Below are positions 1-8,583 of a DNA stretch of 64,000 nt, piece by piece. Source of the stretch: Candidatus Eisenbacteria bacterium RBG_16_71_46 (lineage in GTDB: Bacteria > Eisenbacteria > RBG-16-71-46); NCBI GenBank assembly GCA_001780165.1, contig MFFQ01000037.1, positions 167,416 through 231,415 of the forward strand, given 5' to 3'. Position 1 is the stretch's first letter; each line of letters starts with the position of its first letter. Position numbers and translations under genes: made by a program. A model generated the notes under the pieces. That model searched no databases and was not told the origin of the DNA. It saw nothing but the letters and a program-made list of their open reading frames with translations.

Positions 1-263
1 GCGACCTCCGCCGGCAACAGATCGGTGGCGACGTCGTACGCCGCCTCCGCCGGCGGCCGCTCGAGCAGCGCGTCGCGCACCGAGCCGCCGACGAGGTATG
101 CTTGCGCACCGCCGGACCTGAGCCGGGCGAGCGCGGCCAGCAGGCTCGCGGGCCACGGGGTTGCGGCGAGCATCTCGCCGGCGCGCTCCGCGGTCAGCGG
201 CCGCCGGCGCGCACCGGATCCGCCGGCGGGTGGCGTCACGAGACGTCGCCGAGGCGTCGGCAT
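1..263 (-). CDS. tRNA nucleotidyltransferase / poly(A) polymerase-like protein, N-terminal part (runs off the window)
   Basis: This gene is open at the window edge, so it is missing from the ORF track. Translating the minus strand gives an N-terminus with YLVGGSVRDALLERP (about residues 56-70) followed by YDVATDLLPAEV. That is the start of the class II CCA-adding enzyme / poly(A) polymerase head domain, which adds or repairs the tRNA 3' CCA end. I chose the ATG at 263; a GTG at 239 is also possible, and neither has a clear ribosome binding site. The family normally has KD-x-D-V-A-T; here it reads EAAYDVAT, so the first catalytic aspartate of the DxD pair appears to be alanine. The rest of the protein is outside the window, so activity cannot be judged. 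The gene diverges from the plus-strand gene at 279 with only 15 nt between starts. Confidence 0.8.
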   Translation of the reverse strand, partial: MPTPRRRLVTPPAGGSGARRRPLTAERAGEMLAATPWPASLLAALARLRSGGAQAYLVGGSVRDALLERPPAEAAYDVATDLLPAEV

Positions 264-278
264 CGGGGGTTGGACACC

Positions 279-638
279 ATGCTCCTCCTGCGCAGGACCT
301 TTCTGCTCGCAGCACTGCTGGCCGCGCTCGTCGCCGTTCCGGTCGCCTCGCCCGCCACTCCCGGCGCGCCGCCCGCGCCGGACCGCGCGTGGCGGCGCTG
401 GCAGACCGGTGCGCTGCGCGCCGACCGGCTCCAGCACGCCTCGCTCGCGTTTTCGAGCGGCCTCGCCCTCGGAGTGCTCGCGCGCGAGCCGGCCGCCGCG
501 GCCGGCGGCGCGCTCACCCTGGCCCTCGCCAAGGAGCTGTTCGACGCGCGGCGCAACCGCTTCGATGCCGCCGACCTCGTGGCCGATGCGGCCGGCGCCG
601 CGCTCGCGGCGCTGGCCACCTCGGCGCTGGGCCGCTAG
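279..638 (+). CDS. Small exported/membrane protein resembling the YfiM/VanZ-like family
   Basis: This is the only plus-strand gene I accept. The ATG at 279 gives 119 residues: a signal peptide or anchor (MLLLRRTFLLAALLAALVAVP), a short proline/alanine linker, then RLQHASLAFSSGLALGVLA, a second hydrophobic stretch ending ALAKELFDARR, and DAADLVADAAGAALAAL. The order aspartate/histidine-rich helix, AKE-x-x-D, DLVADAAGA resembles YfiM-type lipoproteins and VanZ-like membrane proteins, whose biochemical role is not well defined. The longer ORF starts in the track (102, 161) read through the divergent gene and look artificial. The stop lies 26 nt from the convergent stop of the lipoprotein gene at 664. 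Confidence 0.65.
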   Translation: MLLLRRTFLLAALLAALVAVPVASPATPGAPPAPDRAWRRWQTGALRADRLQHASLAFSSGLALGVLAREPAAAAGGALTLALAKELFDARRNRFDAADLVADAAGAALAALATSALGR

Positions 639-663
639 CCCGCCACGAGCGCCGGCTCCCCGG

Positions 664-1080
664 TTAGGGGATGCGCGGCCCCCCGCCGCCGCTGGTGTCG
701 TCCGACGACCCATTCTTGGTGGCGGAACGGAGGGCCGCCGCAACCACGACCGCGGCGACCCCGCCGCCGATCATCCCGGTCCGATACCAGTCCAGGCGGC
801 GGGCCGAGAGCCGCGACACGTCGTCGAGCGGAAACGGCTGCGAGGCATAGAAGTCGGGGACCCCCTCGAGGTCCTGCCGGCGAAACCCGGTCAGGGTGTC
901 CCCGTCGAAGCGGGCGTAGTCGAATTCGTAGACCAGGCCGGTCTTGGTCTCGAGGCGAACGTCCCGGCGTTCCGGGAGGGCGGCGTATTCGCCACGCGGT
1001 ATCTCCCGCAACGATGTGCAGCCGGTCGCCGCCAGCCACGAGCAGCAGGCCGCGATGCCGAGCGCCCGACGTCGATTCAT
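664..1080 (-). CDS. Small predicted lipoprotein of unknown function
   Basis: The ATG at 1080 gives 138 residues. The N-terminus MNRRRALGIAACCSWLAATGC is a short lipoprotein signal with a lipobox-like LAATGC, so the mature protein should be lipid-anchored at Cys21. The middle is a small mixed alpha/beta region (RLETKTGLVYEFDYARFDGDTLTGF). Near the C-terminus a glycine/alanine-rich hydrophobic stretch (GMIGGGVAAVVVAAAL) could be a second membrane segment, followed by a Ser/Gly-rich tail. A GGAGGA sequence about 10 nt upstream supports the start. I recognise no enzymatic motif. A possible -10 (TATGCT, 1132-1137) lies upstream but has no good -35. Confidence 0.65.
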   Translation of the reverse strand: MNRRRALGIAACCSWLAATGCTSLREIPRGEYAALPERRDVRLETKTGLVYEFDYARFDGDTLTGFRRQDLEGVPDFYASQPFPLDDVSRLSARRLDWYRTGMIGGGVAAVVVAAALRSATKNGSSDDTSGGGGPRIP

Positions 1081-1210
1081 GGAGCCATGTCCTCCCCCGG
1101 TCGATGGACCCGGTGCACCAGCGCCGCGGAAAGCATAACGCAAACGTCGCGAGAGCGAGCCCCATCCCGGGCGGGGGGGGCGCGGCGCCGGGGCGCCGGC
1201 GGGCAGAGGC

Positions 1211-1549
1211 TCAGTGCCAGTAGAGCACGCGCCCGCAGGACTCGCACAGGGTGAGCGTTCCGCGGGTGCGGGGTGAGGCGGACGTGGGCAGCGTGATGTA
1301 GCAGCCCAGGCAGACCCGGTCACGGACCGCCGCCAGGCCGCGGCCGTAGCGCTGGAGCGCGCGGCCGTAGGACCCGAGCCAGCGGGCGTCGAGCTGCGCC
1401 AGCAGGCGCATGCGGGATCGTTCGATCGCGGCGACGTCTCCCGGCCCGAAGCCGAGCCGTCGCAACCGCGCTGTCAGTTCCGGATCGCGCGCTTCCTCGA
1501 GCAGCAGGTCGAGGTCGTGGAGCTGCAACAGATGGCGCGTCTCGCTCAT
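1211..1549 (-). CDS. Small C4 zinc-ribbon protein
   Basis: This is a 112-residue protein with a helical N-terminal half (LLQLHDLDLLLEEARDPELTARLRRLG, then a long basic helix). The C-terminal ribbon reads CLGCYITLP about 20 residues before CESCGRVLYWH, giving two C-x2-C pairs fit to bind one zinc ion. The ribbon resembles that of the DUF164/CdsZ-type coiled-coil zinc proteins, a larger member of which is encoded at 56250-56975, but the coiled coil here is short. Its ATG overlaps the stop of the upstream PtsN-like gene (ATGA), so the two are probably translated as a coupled pair. The molecular role is unknown. Confidence 0.75.
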   Translation of the reverse strand: MSETRHLLQLHDLDLLLEEARDPELTARLRRLGFGPGDVAAIERSRMRLLAQLDARWLGSYGRALQRYGRGLAAVRDRVCLGCYITLPTSASPRTRGTLTLCESCGRVLYWH

Positions 1550-2013
1550 GCCACCACCTCCCGCAGCACCGCCGCCACCGCGTCGAAGCTCTCCGCCTCG
1601 AGCAGCTTCTGTCGGTTGCGCTGCAGTCGCGTCGCCCCCACCACGCGGGCGACGAAGTCCAGGTGGCCCTCGGCCGGGACCTCGGCCGGCGAGAGCGCGA
1701 GCAGCACCAGCGTGACCGGTTGGGGGTCACCCGGGGTCCACGCCAGGCCGCGCCGCGAGCGCGCGACCACGAGATGCGGCTCGCTCACCGAGAGCGAGCG
1801 CGCATGCGGGACGGCCACCCCCTTGCCCACGGCGGTGGAGCCGGCGCGCTCGCGCAGCACCAGGGTTTCGCGCAACAACTCGGGCAGGCGCACCGCACCC
1901 GCAAGGTGCGCGCGCGCGATCATCTCGCCGAGTACGGATTCCTTGCGCCTGGTTCTGAGATCGGGAACGAAGAGCGAGGGGTCGAGAACCGAAGCGAGTA
2001 ACGAAGTCGACAT
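1546..2013 (-). CDS. ptsN: PTS EIIA type-2 domain protein (PtsN-like)
   Basis: This 155-residue single-domain protein matches the fructose/nitrogen-type EIIA fold in length and layout. The phosphorylation-site segment GKGVAVPHAR contains the expected active-site histidine. It is followed by the conserved hydrophobic strand VTLVLLALSPAEVPAEGHLDFVARV. Stand-alone EIIA(Ntr) proteins usually regulate potassium or nitrogen functions rather than move sugar, and no permease gene is nearby. The ATG at 2013 has GGAGG about 12 nt upstream. The stop overlaps the start of the small zinc-ribbon gene by ATGA. The symbol is by family; the regulatory target cannot be told. Confidence 0.82.
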   Translation of the reverse strand: MSTSLLASVLDPSLFVPDLRTRRKESVLGEMIARAHLAGAVRLPELLRETLVLRERAGSTAVGKGVAVPHARSLSVSEPHLVVARSRRGLAWTPGDPQPVTLVLLALSPAEVPAEGHLDFVARVVGATRLQRNRQKLLEAESFDAVAAVLREVVA

Positions 2014-2062
2014 GAGGGCCAGCTGCCTCCGTGGGTAGCCTAACAGACTCCGGCGCCCGGTC

Positions 2063-2626
2063 CTAGCCCGGGGTGTCCCCCTGGGGCTGCGGCGGCCGGG
2101 CCGCGCGCGCCTGGAGCAGGCGGGCCGCGACCCAGGCGCAGGCCACGCCGATCGCGGCGCCGATCAGCACGTCGCTCAGGTAGTGGCGGTCGAGGTAGAT
2201 CCGCGACACGGCCACGACCGCCGCCCCGGCCCACAGCCCCGGCGCGGCGGGCCGGTAGCGCCGGGCGAGCACCCAGGCCAGCGCGAAGGCGTTCGCGGCG
2301 TGGCTCGACGGGAAGGACGAATTGGAGCGCTTGCGCTCGCCGTCCGGCCGCGTGCGGTTGACCGTCCACTTGAGCGCCTCGACCGCGACGTTGGTGGGCA
2401 CCAGTGCCGCGAGGGCGAGCCTGGCGGTGGCCGGGCCTGCCGCCGGATCGAAGATCGCCACCGCCAGCAGGGCGCCCAGCACGATCACCGGGCGCCCGAT
2501 CCTGGTGGCCGCGTGCATCGGCGCCTCGAGACCGGGTCGGCGGGCCGATTGGACCGCCCGCTGCACCACCCCGTCGAGGCTCTCCACGGGAGCCAGCAAG
2601 GCGAGGACCAAGAACAGGGTCTTCAC
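2063..2626 (-). CDS. PAP2-family membrane phosphatase
   Basis: The GTG at 2626 overlaps the upstream BatD-like stop (GTGA) and gives 187 residues; the longer track ORF is an upstream read-through. The three phosphatase signatures are present: KWTVNRTRPDG, SFPSSHAANAFA and SRIYLDRHYLSDV. Four or five hydrophobic helices surround them. Family members remove phosphate from undecaprenyl pyrophosphate, phosphatidic acid or other lipid phosphates at the membrane. The N-terminus looks like a signal or first helix (VKTLFLVLALLAPVESLDG). It is the last gene of the MoxR/Bat operon, an unusual partner for that system. Confidence 0.85.
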   Translation of the reverse strand: MKTLFLVLALLAPVESLDGVVQRAVQSARRPGLEAPMHAATRIGRPVIVLGALLAVAIFDPAAGPATARLALAALVPTNVAVEALKWTVNRTRPDGERKRSNSSFPSSHAANAFALAWVLARRYRPAAPGLWAGAAVVAVSRIYLDRHYLSDVLIGAAIGVACAWVAARLLQARAARPPQPQGDTPG

Positions 2627-4887
2627 GGCTGCTCCCGCACCGGGTCGAGGTCGTCCAGAGGGATCCAGCCGGTGACCCCGCGTCCGGCTCTCACCCGGGC
2701 GCGGTCCATCCCGCGCTCGAGCACCGTGACGACCTGTCCCGCCTCGAGCTCGAGGCCGGGGCCCTCGAGCGTGGTCGCCACCCTCACCACCTCGCGGTCC
2801 GGGTGCGCGGCGAGCCAGGCCTGGAGCGGGTAGACCGCGGAGGCGGCGATCGCGAGCGCCACCAGGCCGAGCGCCGGCGTCCGTCGCGGCCACGCCAGGC
2901 CCGCGCCCGCGCCCAGGGCGAGGGCCAGGATCGCCCACTCCAGGCGGCGCAGCGGCAGCCGCGCCGTTCCCGGCCCGGCGAGCCCGCCCGCCTCGCGCAC
3001 GCGCTCGCGCACCCAGGCCAGCGCCGGGTCGCGCGGTTCCCCCAGCTCCCCGCGCAGCACCCAGACCGCCGCCGGGCCCGCGGCGCCGGCATTCACTTCG
3101 ACCCACGCGAGCCGGGCGGCCAGGGCCGGGCTGCGCGCGCCTTCGCGCCACAGGGCGAGCCAGCCCGCGCGCGCCCGGTCCACGTGTCCGGCGCGCGCGG
3201 CATCGTCGGCGGCCCGCGCTCGAAGCGCCCCGCGCTCCTCGCCGCCATGGGGCCCGAGCAGGACGGCGAGCGCCACGGCGGCTGCCCCGAGTCCCCCGGC
3301 GCCCAGGCGCAGCGGCCAGCGCGGTCGGGCGGCCGGGAGCGCCCGCGCAAGCTGCTCCACCACGCGGCGTCGCACCGCGTCCGCCTCGACGCCACCCTTC
3401 CCGTAGCGGGCCGCCGCGATCTCGGCACGGAGGTGGCGGACCGGCATCGCGCGCCGCTCGAGCCAGGCGCTCGCTTCTTCCGCCGCCCGCCAGAAATCGG
3501 GGCCCGCGGCCAGGCCCACGGCACGCAGCCATTCACGCTGTCGCGCGCGCTCGGCCTGGTCCGCCGGCGCGCGTCCGGCCGCTCGCCACAGCACGATCGA
3601 CCCGGCGAGCGCCAGCCCCGCCAACGCCCAACCCCAGGGCATCGCGGGGAGCGCCCCGGGTTCGAGGGGATGATCGCTGAAGACCGCCGGAAAACCCTCG
3701 GCCTCGCCGTCCCCGACGCGGATCGCGGGACCGACCTCGAGCGCGATCGGCGGCGGAGCGGCGGTCAGGTAGCGCCGGACCGCGGGATCGAACCACGCCA
3801 CCGGCGGCGCCGCCAGTTCGAGTCGGCCTTGCCGCCGCGCCAACACCGTCCACTGGAAGCGCCGCCGGCCCGCGCCCTCGCCACCCGCCGTCGGCAGGCT
3901 GTCGTCCACCGTGCTCGCGAACACCTCGAAGTCGGCGCTCTCGAGCCGGGGGGCGTGGATCAGCGGCAGGTTGCCGACGCCGCGGAGTTCGAGCCACACC
4001 GTCGCCGGCACGTCGCGCGCGGTGCGATCGCGGTCGGCCCCCCAGGTGACGGAGAACGCCCCGACGGCGCCCTCGAAGCCGGGCGGCGCACCGGCGGGAA
4101 GCGGCCGCACGTTCACCCGCACCGGCTCGCTGCGCAGCGTGAGCTCGCGCCGCGCCGAGCGGCCGCGCAGCCACTGCAGCGGGTCGAGCCCGGCGGTGGC
4201 GAGCGCGAGGTTGGCCACCGCAGGGCCGACCGTGGCGGTCCCCGGCGCCAGCGGGTAGATACGCGAGCGGGTCTCGGTCACCAGCACGCGCTCGCTGCCT
4301 TCGTCGGCGTAGTACGATTCCGGGCGGCTCGCGTCCCCCGCCCAGAAGCCGGGCGTGGACGGTGGCGCGTATTGGGGATCCTCCGCCAGCGGCGCGCGCT
4401 GGACCAGGCGCACCCGCATGGTCACCGCCTGCCCCAGGTAGGGATCACGCGGACTCACGTCCACCGTCAGCGACGCTGGGCCGCTCCCGCTTGGCCCCAC
4501 ACGCCGATCGGCGGCGCCCACGCTCAGGGTGAGCGTCGCGCTCTGGTAGACCTGGCCGCCGACGCGAACCCGGATCGGTCCCAGCGTGAAGCGGCCCGCC
4601 GCCGTAGGACCCAGCTCGTACCGGAAGATCGTCTCGGTGGTGCTGCGCCCGTTGACCCACGAGAAATTCTGGACCCGCCCGCTACCGAGTATCTCGAGGC
4701 CGGGCGGCACGTCGAAGCGTGGATCCGAAATCCCGCCGGCGGCACCCCGCACCACGACCTCGAGCGTCGCGCTCTCGCCCACCGCGAGGGTGCTGCGGTC
4801 CACGCGCGCCTGCACCTCGACCTGCCCCCAGGCGGGAGCGGCACCCGCGAGCCACAGCACCACCAGCCACGCCGGGATCGCGCGCAC
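2623..4887 (-). CDS. BatD-like exported protein with C-terminal SH3-like segment
   Basis: The GTG at 4887 follows directly on the upstream stop at 4888. The 754-residue product starts with a signal peptide (VRAIPAWLVVLWLAGAAPAWGQ). Repeated immunoglobulin-like beta domains follow (VEVQARVDRSTLAVGESATLEVVV, then SLTVDVSPRDPYLGQAVTMRVRLVQ), which is the BatD arrangement. A membrane helix near residue 415 (WGWALAGLALAGSIVLW), a helical cytoplasmic region, two further helices and a terminal SH3b-like strand set (AGQVVTVLERGMDRARVRAGRGVTGWIPLDDL) complete it. BatD is usually encoded with BatA/BatB and a MoxR ATPase, as here. The exact function of Bat proteins is unsettled; they are linked to envelope stress and aerotolerance. 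Confidence 0.8.
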   Translation of the reverse strand: MRAIPAWLVVLWLAGAAPAWGQVEVQARVDRSTLAVGESATLEVVVRGAAGGISDPRFDVPPGLEILGSGRVQNFSWVNGRSTTETIFRYELGPTAAGRFTLGPIRVRVGGQVYQSATLTLSVGAADRRVGPSGSGPASLTVDVSPRDPYLGQAVTMRVRLVQRAPLAEDPQYAPPSTPGFWAGDASRPESYYADEGSERVLVTETRSRIYPLAPGTATVGPAVANLALATAGLDPLQWLRGRSARRELTLRSEPVRVNVRPLPAGAPPGFEGAVGAFSVTWGADRDRTARDVPATVWLELRGVGNLPLIHAPRLESADFEVFASTVDDSLPTAGGEGAGRRRFQWTVLARRQGRLELAAPPVAWFDPAVRRYLTAAPPPIALEVGPAIRVGDGEAEGFPAVFSDHPLEPGALPAMPWGWALAGLALAGSIVLWRAAGRAPADQAERARQREWLRAVGLAAGPDFWRAAEEASAWLERRAMPVRHLRAEIAAARYGKGGVEADAVRRRVVEQLARALPAARPRWPLRLGAGGLGAAAVALAVLLGPHGGEERGALRARAADDAARAGHVDRARAGWLALWREGARSPALAARLAWVEVNAGAAGPAAVWVLRGELGEPRDPALAWVRERVREAGGLAGPGTARLPLRRLEWAILALALGAGAGLAWPRRTPALGLVALAIAASAVYPLQAWLAAHPDREVVRVATTLEGPGLELEAGQVVTVLERGMDRARVRAGRGVTGWIPLDDLDPVREQP

Positions 4888-6636
4888 CTACCAGTCCTTC
4901 CCGCGGCGCTCCTGCACCACCTGCACCGGGCGCCGGCGCTGGCGCTCGAGGCGCTGCAGCTCGTCGAGCGCGCCCAGCAGGCGGTCGGCTTGCGCGCGGT
5001 CCATCCCCGGGACGGGCCCCTGCGATGACGTCCGCGGCGGGGTGCCCGTCGTCGGCTGCGGGGAGCCCTGCGGCCCGGTCGGGCCCGGTTGCGAGGGCTG
5101 CGGCGCCTGCCCGCCCCCGCGCCCCTGGTCGCCGCCTCCCCCCTGCTTCGGCTGCGGCGGCCGCTTCGCGGCGTCGCGCTTTTCCTCCTCCTTGCGCCGC
5201 ATCAGCAGCTCGTAGTTCCAGCGCGCGTCCGCGTCGCGCGGCTCACGCTCGAGCGCCCGGCGCAGCTGCTCGAGCGCGGGATCGTACTCGCGCCGCCCGC
5301 CCAGGGCGGTGCCGAGGTTGTAGCCGGCGGCGCGGCCGGCGCGGTCGTCACTCTCCGCCAGGCGGCCCAGCTCGGCCTCGGCGGAATCCACCCCCCCCGC
5401 GAGCAGGCCCGCGGTGGCGCGATTGACCTTCACCGCGGCCGGTCCGCCCCGCTTCAGGCGCAGCGCGTAGAGCGATTCCGCTTCCGTCCAGCGTCCGGCG
5501 CGGAACGCCCGGTCACCCTTCTCCCAGGCGCTCTGGGCCGCCGCCGGCGCCGGCCACATCGCGAGGACCAGCAACGCCGCCGCGGCCGCGGTACCCGCCT
5601 CGGAGTGGAGTGCGGCGCCCGGCTCGCCCGCGTCCTCACGCCGGCGCCGCGTGCGCACCAGGTCGAGCGCGATCAGCAGTGCCGCGAACGCGGCGCACAG
5701 CGGGAAGCGCGCCACCGGGCGTTCCACCAGCCGCTGGCCCCGCCCGGCGCGGGCGACGGTGCCGAGCGCGCCGAGCAGGCGCGGCAGCTCGCCGCCGGGC
5801 CGGCCGGCGGAGAAGTAGCCGCCCCGCGTGCGGCGCGCGATGGTCCGAAGCAGGTCCTCGTCCAGGCGGCTGCGCACCGCGGTGCCCGACTCGTCACGCT
5901 TGATGTCGGTCGCCCGGCCCTGGTCGTCGAGCACCGGCACCACGTCGCCCGCCGGGGTGCCCGCCCCGACCGCGAACACCCGGATGCCCGCCGCTTCGAT
6001 GTCCTGGATCGCCGCCTTCGCCCCCTGCTCCAGGTCCTCGCCGTCGGTCCACAGCACCACCGCCTGCTCCTCGCGCCGCCCGCCGGGCATGACCTTGACG
6101 GCCATGCGCAGCGCCTTGCCGAGATCGGTGCCGGGCTCGCTGATCGAGGCGCTCGACAGCGACTCGAGCGTGAGGCGCACCGCGTTGCGGTCGAGCGTCA
6201 GCGGACAGAGCCGCACCGCATCCCCCGCGAAGGCCACTACACCGATCCGGCTTCCCTCGAGGCGGTCGAGCAGGGCCTGCGCCTCGCGCCGAGCCTCCTC
6301 GAGCCGGCTCGGCGGGACGTCGCGGGCGTCCATGCTGGCGGAGACATCCACCACCAGCACCACGTCCGACCCGGTGGCTCCGCGACGCACGACCTCGTGA
6401 CCCCACTCCGGTCCCGCCGCGCCGATCGCCAGCAGCGCCAGCGCGCCGAGCCGCAGGGCGGTGCCGATCCGGCGCTGGCCGGGTCGCCGCTGGGCCAGCA
6501 GCGGATGGCGCGGCCGCACGCCGACCAGGCGCTCGAGCGCCCGCTCGGCGCGACGGGCGGCGACCCAGGCGAGCCACGCGAGCAGCGGCAGCGCGAGGAG
6601 GGCCGAGAGCAGGCGCGGATCGGAGAAGGTCACCAT
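4888..6636 (-). CDS. VWA-TPR fusion (BatB/BatC-like)
   Basis: This is a 582-residue membrane protein. Two N-terminal helices frame a von Willebrand A domain whose metal site reads DVVLVVDVSASMDARD (about residues 90-105), with later TDGEDLEQG. A third helix follows near residue 320. After a second hydrophobic segment (AAAAALLVLAMWPAPAAAQ) comes a TPR-like part (AWEKGDRAFRAGRWTEAESLYALRL, GYNLGTALGGRREYDPALEQLRRALEREP). The tail is Gln/Pro/Gly-rich and low in complexity. BatB (VWA) and BatC (TPR) are commonly separate genes; here they form one chain, and a signal-peptide-like stretch is retained at the junction. It is encoded directly upstream of BatD and 7 nt downstream of BatA. Confidence 0.82.
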   Translation of the reverse strand: MVTFSDPRLLSALLALPLLAWLAWVAARRAERALERLVGVRPRHPLLAQRRPGQRRIGTALRLGALALLAIGAAGPEWGHEVVRRGATGSDVVLVVDVSASMDARDVPPSRLEEARREAQALLDRLEGSRIGVVAFAGDAVRLCPLTLDRNAVRLTLESLSSASISEPGTDLGKALRMAVKVMPGGRREEQAVVLWTDGEDLEQGAKAAIQDIEAAGIRVFAVGAGTPAGDVVPVLDDQGRATDIKRDESGTAVRSRLDEDLLRTIARRTRGGYFSAGRPGGELPRLLGALGTVARAGRGQRLVERPVARFPLCAAFAALLIALDLVRTRRRREDAGEPGAALHSEAGTAAAAALLVLAMWPAPAAAQSAWEKGDRAFRAGRWTEAESLYALRLKRGGPAAVKVNRATAGLLAGGVDSAEAELGRLAESDDRAGRAAGYNLGTALGGRREYDPALEQLRRALEREPRDADARWNYELLMRRKEEEKRDAAKRPPQPKQGGGGDQGRGGGQAPQPSQPGPTGPQGSPQPTTGTPPRTSSQGPVPGMDRAQADRLLGALDELQRLERQRRRPVQVVQERRGKDW

Positions 6637-6643
6637 GCGCGCC

Positions 6644-7621
6644 TCACGGCAGCCTCAGGGCCCAGGTGCTGACCGAGACCGCGTAGAGCGCGAGCAGTGC
6701 CGCCGCCAGCGCGAGGAACCGGGGTCCGAGATCACGGTACTCGCGGTACTCGATCGAGCGGATCGGCGCCCGCTCGAGGCGGTCGATCTCCGAGTAGATC
6801 CCGGCGAGCGTCGCCGGGTCCTGCGCCCGGTAGAAGCGCCCGCGGGTGCGCTTCGCGATGTCGCGCAGCGAGGCCTCGTCGACGTCCATCTGCACCATCT
6901 GCACGCGGCGCCCGAGCAGCGGATCGTTCACCGGCACCGGGACCACGCCCCCGCGGCCGACGAGGACCGTGTACACCTTGATGCCGTAGGCGCCGGCCAG
7001 CTCGGCGGCGGTGGCCGGGTCGATCTGACCGCGGTTGTTCTGGCCGTCGGTGAGCAGCACCACCACCTTGCTCGGGGTCTTGCTCTCGCGCAACGCGGCG
7101 ACCGCGGTCCCCAGCCCCATGCCGATGGCGGTACCGTCGTCGGCCAGGCCGAAGTCGAGGCCCTGGAGGAGATCGAGCAGCGCGTCGTGATCGAGAGTGA
7201 GGGGACACTGGAGGAACGCGGTGGCGGCGAACCCGACCACGCCGAGTCGGTCGTGCGGGCGCTGGCGGACGAACTCGCGCGCCGTCTCCTTGGCCACGTA
7301 CAGGCGGTTGTAGGGGCGGAAGTCCTCGGCCGCCATACTGGGCGAGATGTCGATCGCCAGCATGATGTCCACGCCGCGGGTCTCGGTCTCGCTCTGGCGG
7401 ATCCCCTGCTGCGGGCGCGCCAGCACCGCGAGCGTGATGGCGAGCGCGAGCCAGGGCAGCGCGTCCACCACGCGCAGCAGCAGCCCCGAGATCCCGGGCC
7501 GACCCACGCGGCCCTGCGTCCACAGCACCGCCGCCGCGCGCGCCAGCGGCCGCCGCGCCCGCCACGCGAGCAGCGGCAGCACCAGCAGCAGCAGCAACAG
7601 CCACGGTTGCTCCCAGCGCAT
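6644..7621 (-). CDS. VWA-domain membrane protein (BatA-like)
   Basis: The ATG at 7621 shares its A with the TGA of the upstream gene (TGATG), giving 325 residues. Layout: two N-terminal membrane helices (WLLLLLLVLPLLAW and ALPWLALAITLAVLA), then a VWA domain with the metal-binding motif DIMLAIDISPSMAAEDF and LLTDGQNNRG, and a C-terminal anchor helix (FLALAAALLALYAVSVSTWAL). This is the standard BatA topology, with the VWA domain held between membrane anchors. MoxR-type ATPases are thought to act on VWA proteins of this kind, so the co-encoded MoxR at 9464-10450 is the likely partner. The track ORF reaching 8350 is a read-through. Confidence 0.86.
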   Translation of the reverse strand: MRWEQPWLLLLLLVLPLLAWRARRPLARAAAVLWTQGRVGRPGISGLLLRVVDALPWLALAITLAVLARPQQGIRQSETETRGVDIMLAIDISPSMAAEDFRPYNRLYVAKETAREFVRQRPHDRLGVVGFAATAFLQCPLTLDHDALLDLLQGLDFGLADDGTAIGMGLGTAVAALRESKTPSKVVVLLTDGQNNRGQIDPATAAELAGAYGIKVYTVLVGRGGVVPVPVNDPLLGRRVQMVQMDVDEASLRDIAKRTRGRFYRAQDPATLAGIYSEIDRLERAPIRSIEYREYRDLGPRFLALAAALLALYAVSVSTWALRLP

Positions 7622-8583
7622 CAGGCCACCTTCTCGGACGCCACTGCCGCGCGGCGCACCAGGGCCTCGACCGCCTGCTCGGCGCGCTCCGCCTCGTCCA
7701 CGGTCGAGGGGGCGCGGGCGAACTTGACCCGGTCCCAGGCCCGAAGCAGCCCGCCGAGCCGAAGCAGGTCGTCGGCTTCGAGCGCCGCCTCTTCCAGATG
7801 GAGCAGCAGCTCCGGGGTGCTGTCTCCGGGGCGCGGCGCCCGCGTGGTGCGCTCGAGGAAGCGCCGCAGGATCCGCGTGAGGTGGAGCGCGTGCGTGGCG
7901 AAACGTCCCGCCGCGGGGAGCTGGAGCCGGCGCAGCGCCGCCAGCTCCTGCAACGCCTCGGACGCCGGGTCGCGGGGTGCGGCCGCCGGTATCGCCGCGG
8001 GCGCCGCCCGCGGCCGCCGCCGCAGCCACGTCACCAGCGCCGCCACCGCCGCGATCAGCAGCAGCCCGACCAGCACCCAGCGCCACGGCACCCGCTCCCA
8101 CCACGGCGCCCGCAGGGGACCACGCAGCGGGCGGAGATCGGCCGCGGTGTCGCCGGCGGCGATGACGGGGACGATCGTCACCTGCGTCATCGGCAGGCGA
8201 CGAACCGTGGTCGCGCCGTTCTGGGTCAGCTCGAAGCGCAGCCCGGGCACCGACACCACCCCGAGGGCGAACACCTGCAGCGGCACCGCCACCTTGACCG
8301 TGTCGTCGCCGCCCGGAGTGCTCACGCGCTGCGGCTCCGGAGGCCCCCACGTGAACGCGCCGCCCGGCTCGGGCGGCCGCCAGCGCACCCGATCCCCCAC
8401 CGGCACCACCACCCAGCCGCGGTACTCCACGCGCTCGCCGAGCCGCGCGTGACCCGGGGTGGCCGAGACTCCGGCGTGGATCGAGGCGCGGGCGGCCTGA
8501 GCGCGCGCCGCGGGGCTCACCACCGCGGCCGCCCCGACCACGGCCAGCGCCGCGCCGATCGCGGCCCCGCGAACGCGCCTCAC
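7621..8583 (-). CDS. DUF4381/BatD-like membrane protein of the Bat operon
   Basis: The GTG at 8583 overlaps the DUF58 stop by GTGA and opens directly on a signal peptide (VRRVRGAAIGAALAVVGAAAVVSPAARAQA). I prefer it to the track start at 8673. The 320-residue protein has an N-terminal beta-rich domain resembling one BatD repeat (LGERVEYRGWVVVPVGD, then VFALGVVSVPGLRFEL). A single membrane helix follows near residue 185 (WVLVGLLLIAAVAALVTWL), then a cytoplasmic helical domain (ALQELAALRRLQLPAAGRFATHALHLTRILRRFLE). The position between DUF58 and BatA is where DUF4381 proteins sit in other Bat operons. No catalytic motif is visible. Confidence 0.72.
   Translation of the reverse strand: MRRVRGAAIGAALAVVGAAAVVSPAARAQAARASIHAGVSATPGHARLGERVEYRGWVVVPVGDRVRWRPPEPGGAFTWGPPEPQRVSTPGGDDTVKVAVPLQVFALGVVSVPGLRFELTQNGATTVRRLPMTQVTIVPVIAAGDTAADLRPLRGPLRAPWWERVPWRWVLVGLLLIAAVAALVTWLRRRPRAAPAAIPAAAPRDPASEALQELAALRRLQLPAAGRFATHALHLTRILRRFLERTTRAPRPGDSTPELLLHLEEAALEADDLLRLGGLLRAWDRVKFARAPSTVDEAERAEQAVEALVRRAAVASEKVA

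Noticed and set aside
1081-1210. Promoter for the small lipoprotein gene
   Set aside because: TATGCT at 1132-1137 is a fair -10, but no -35 element stands at 16-18 nt, so it is mentioned only in the gene entry.
2404-5028. 874-aa plus-strand ORF
   Set aside because: It lies opposite the BatD-like gene and has the low-complexity Arg/Pro/Ala composition typical of shadows in GC-rich DNA; no family motif is seen.
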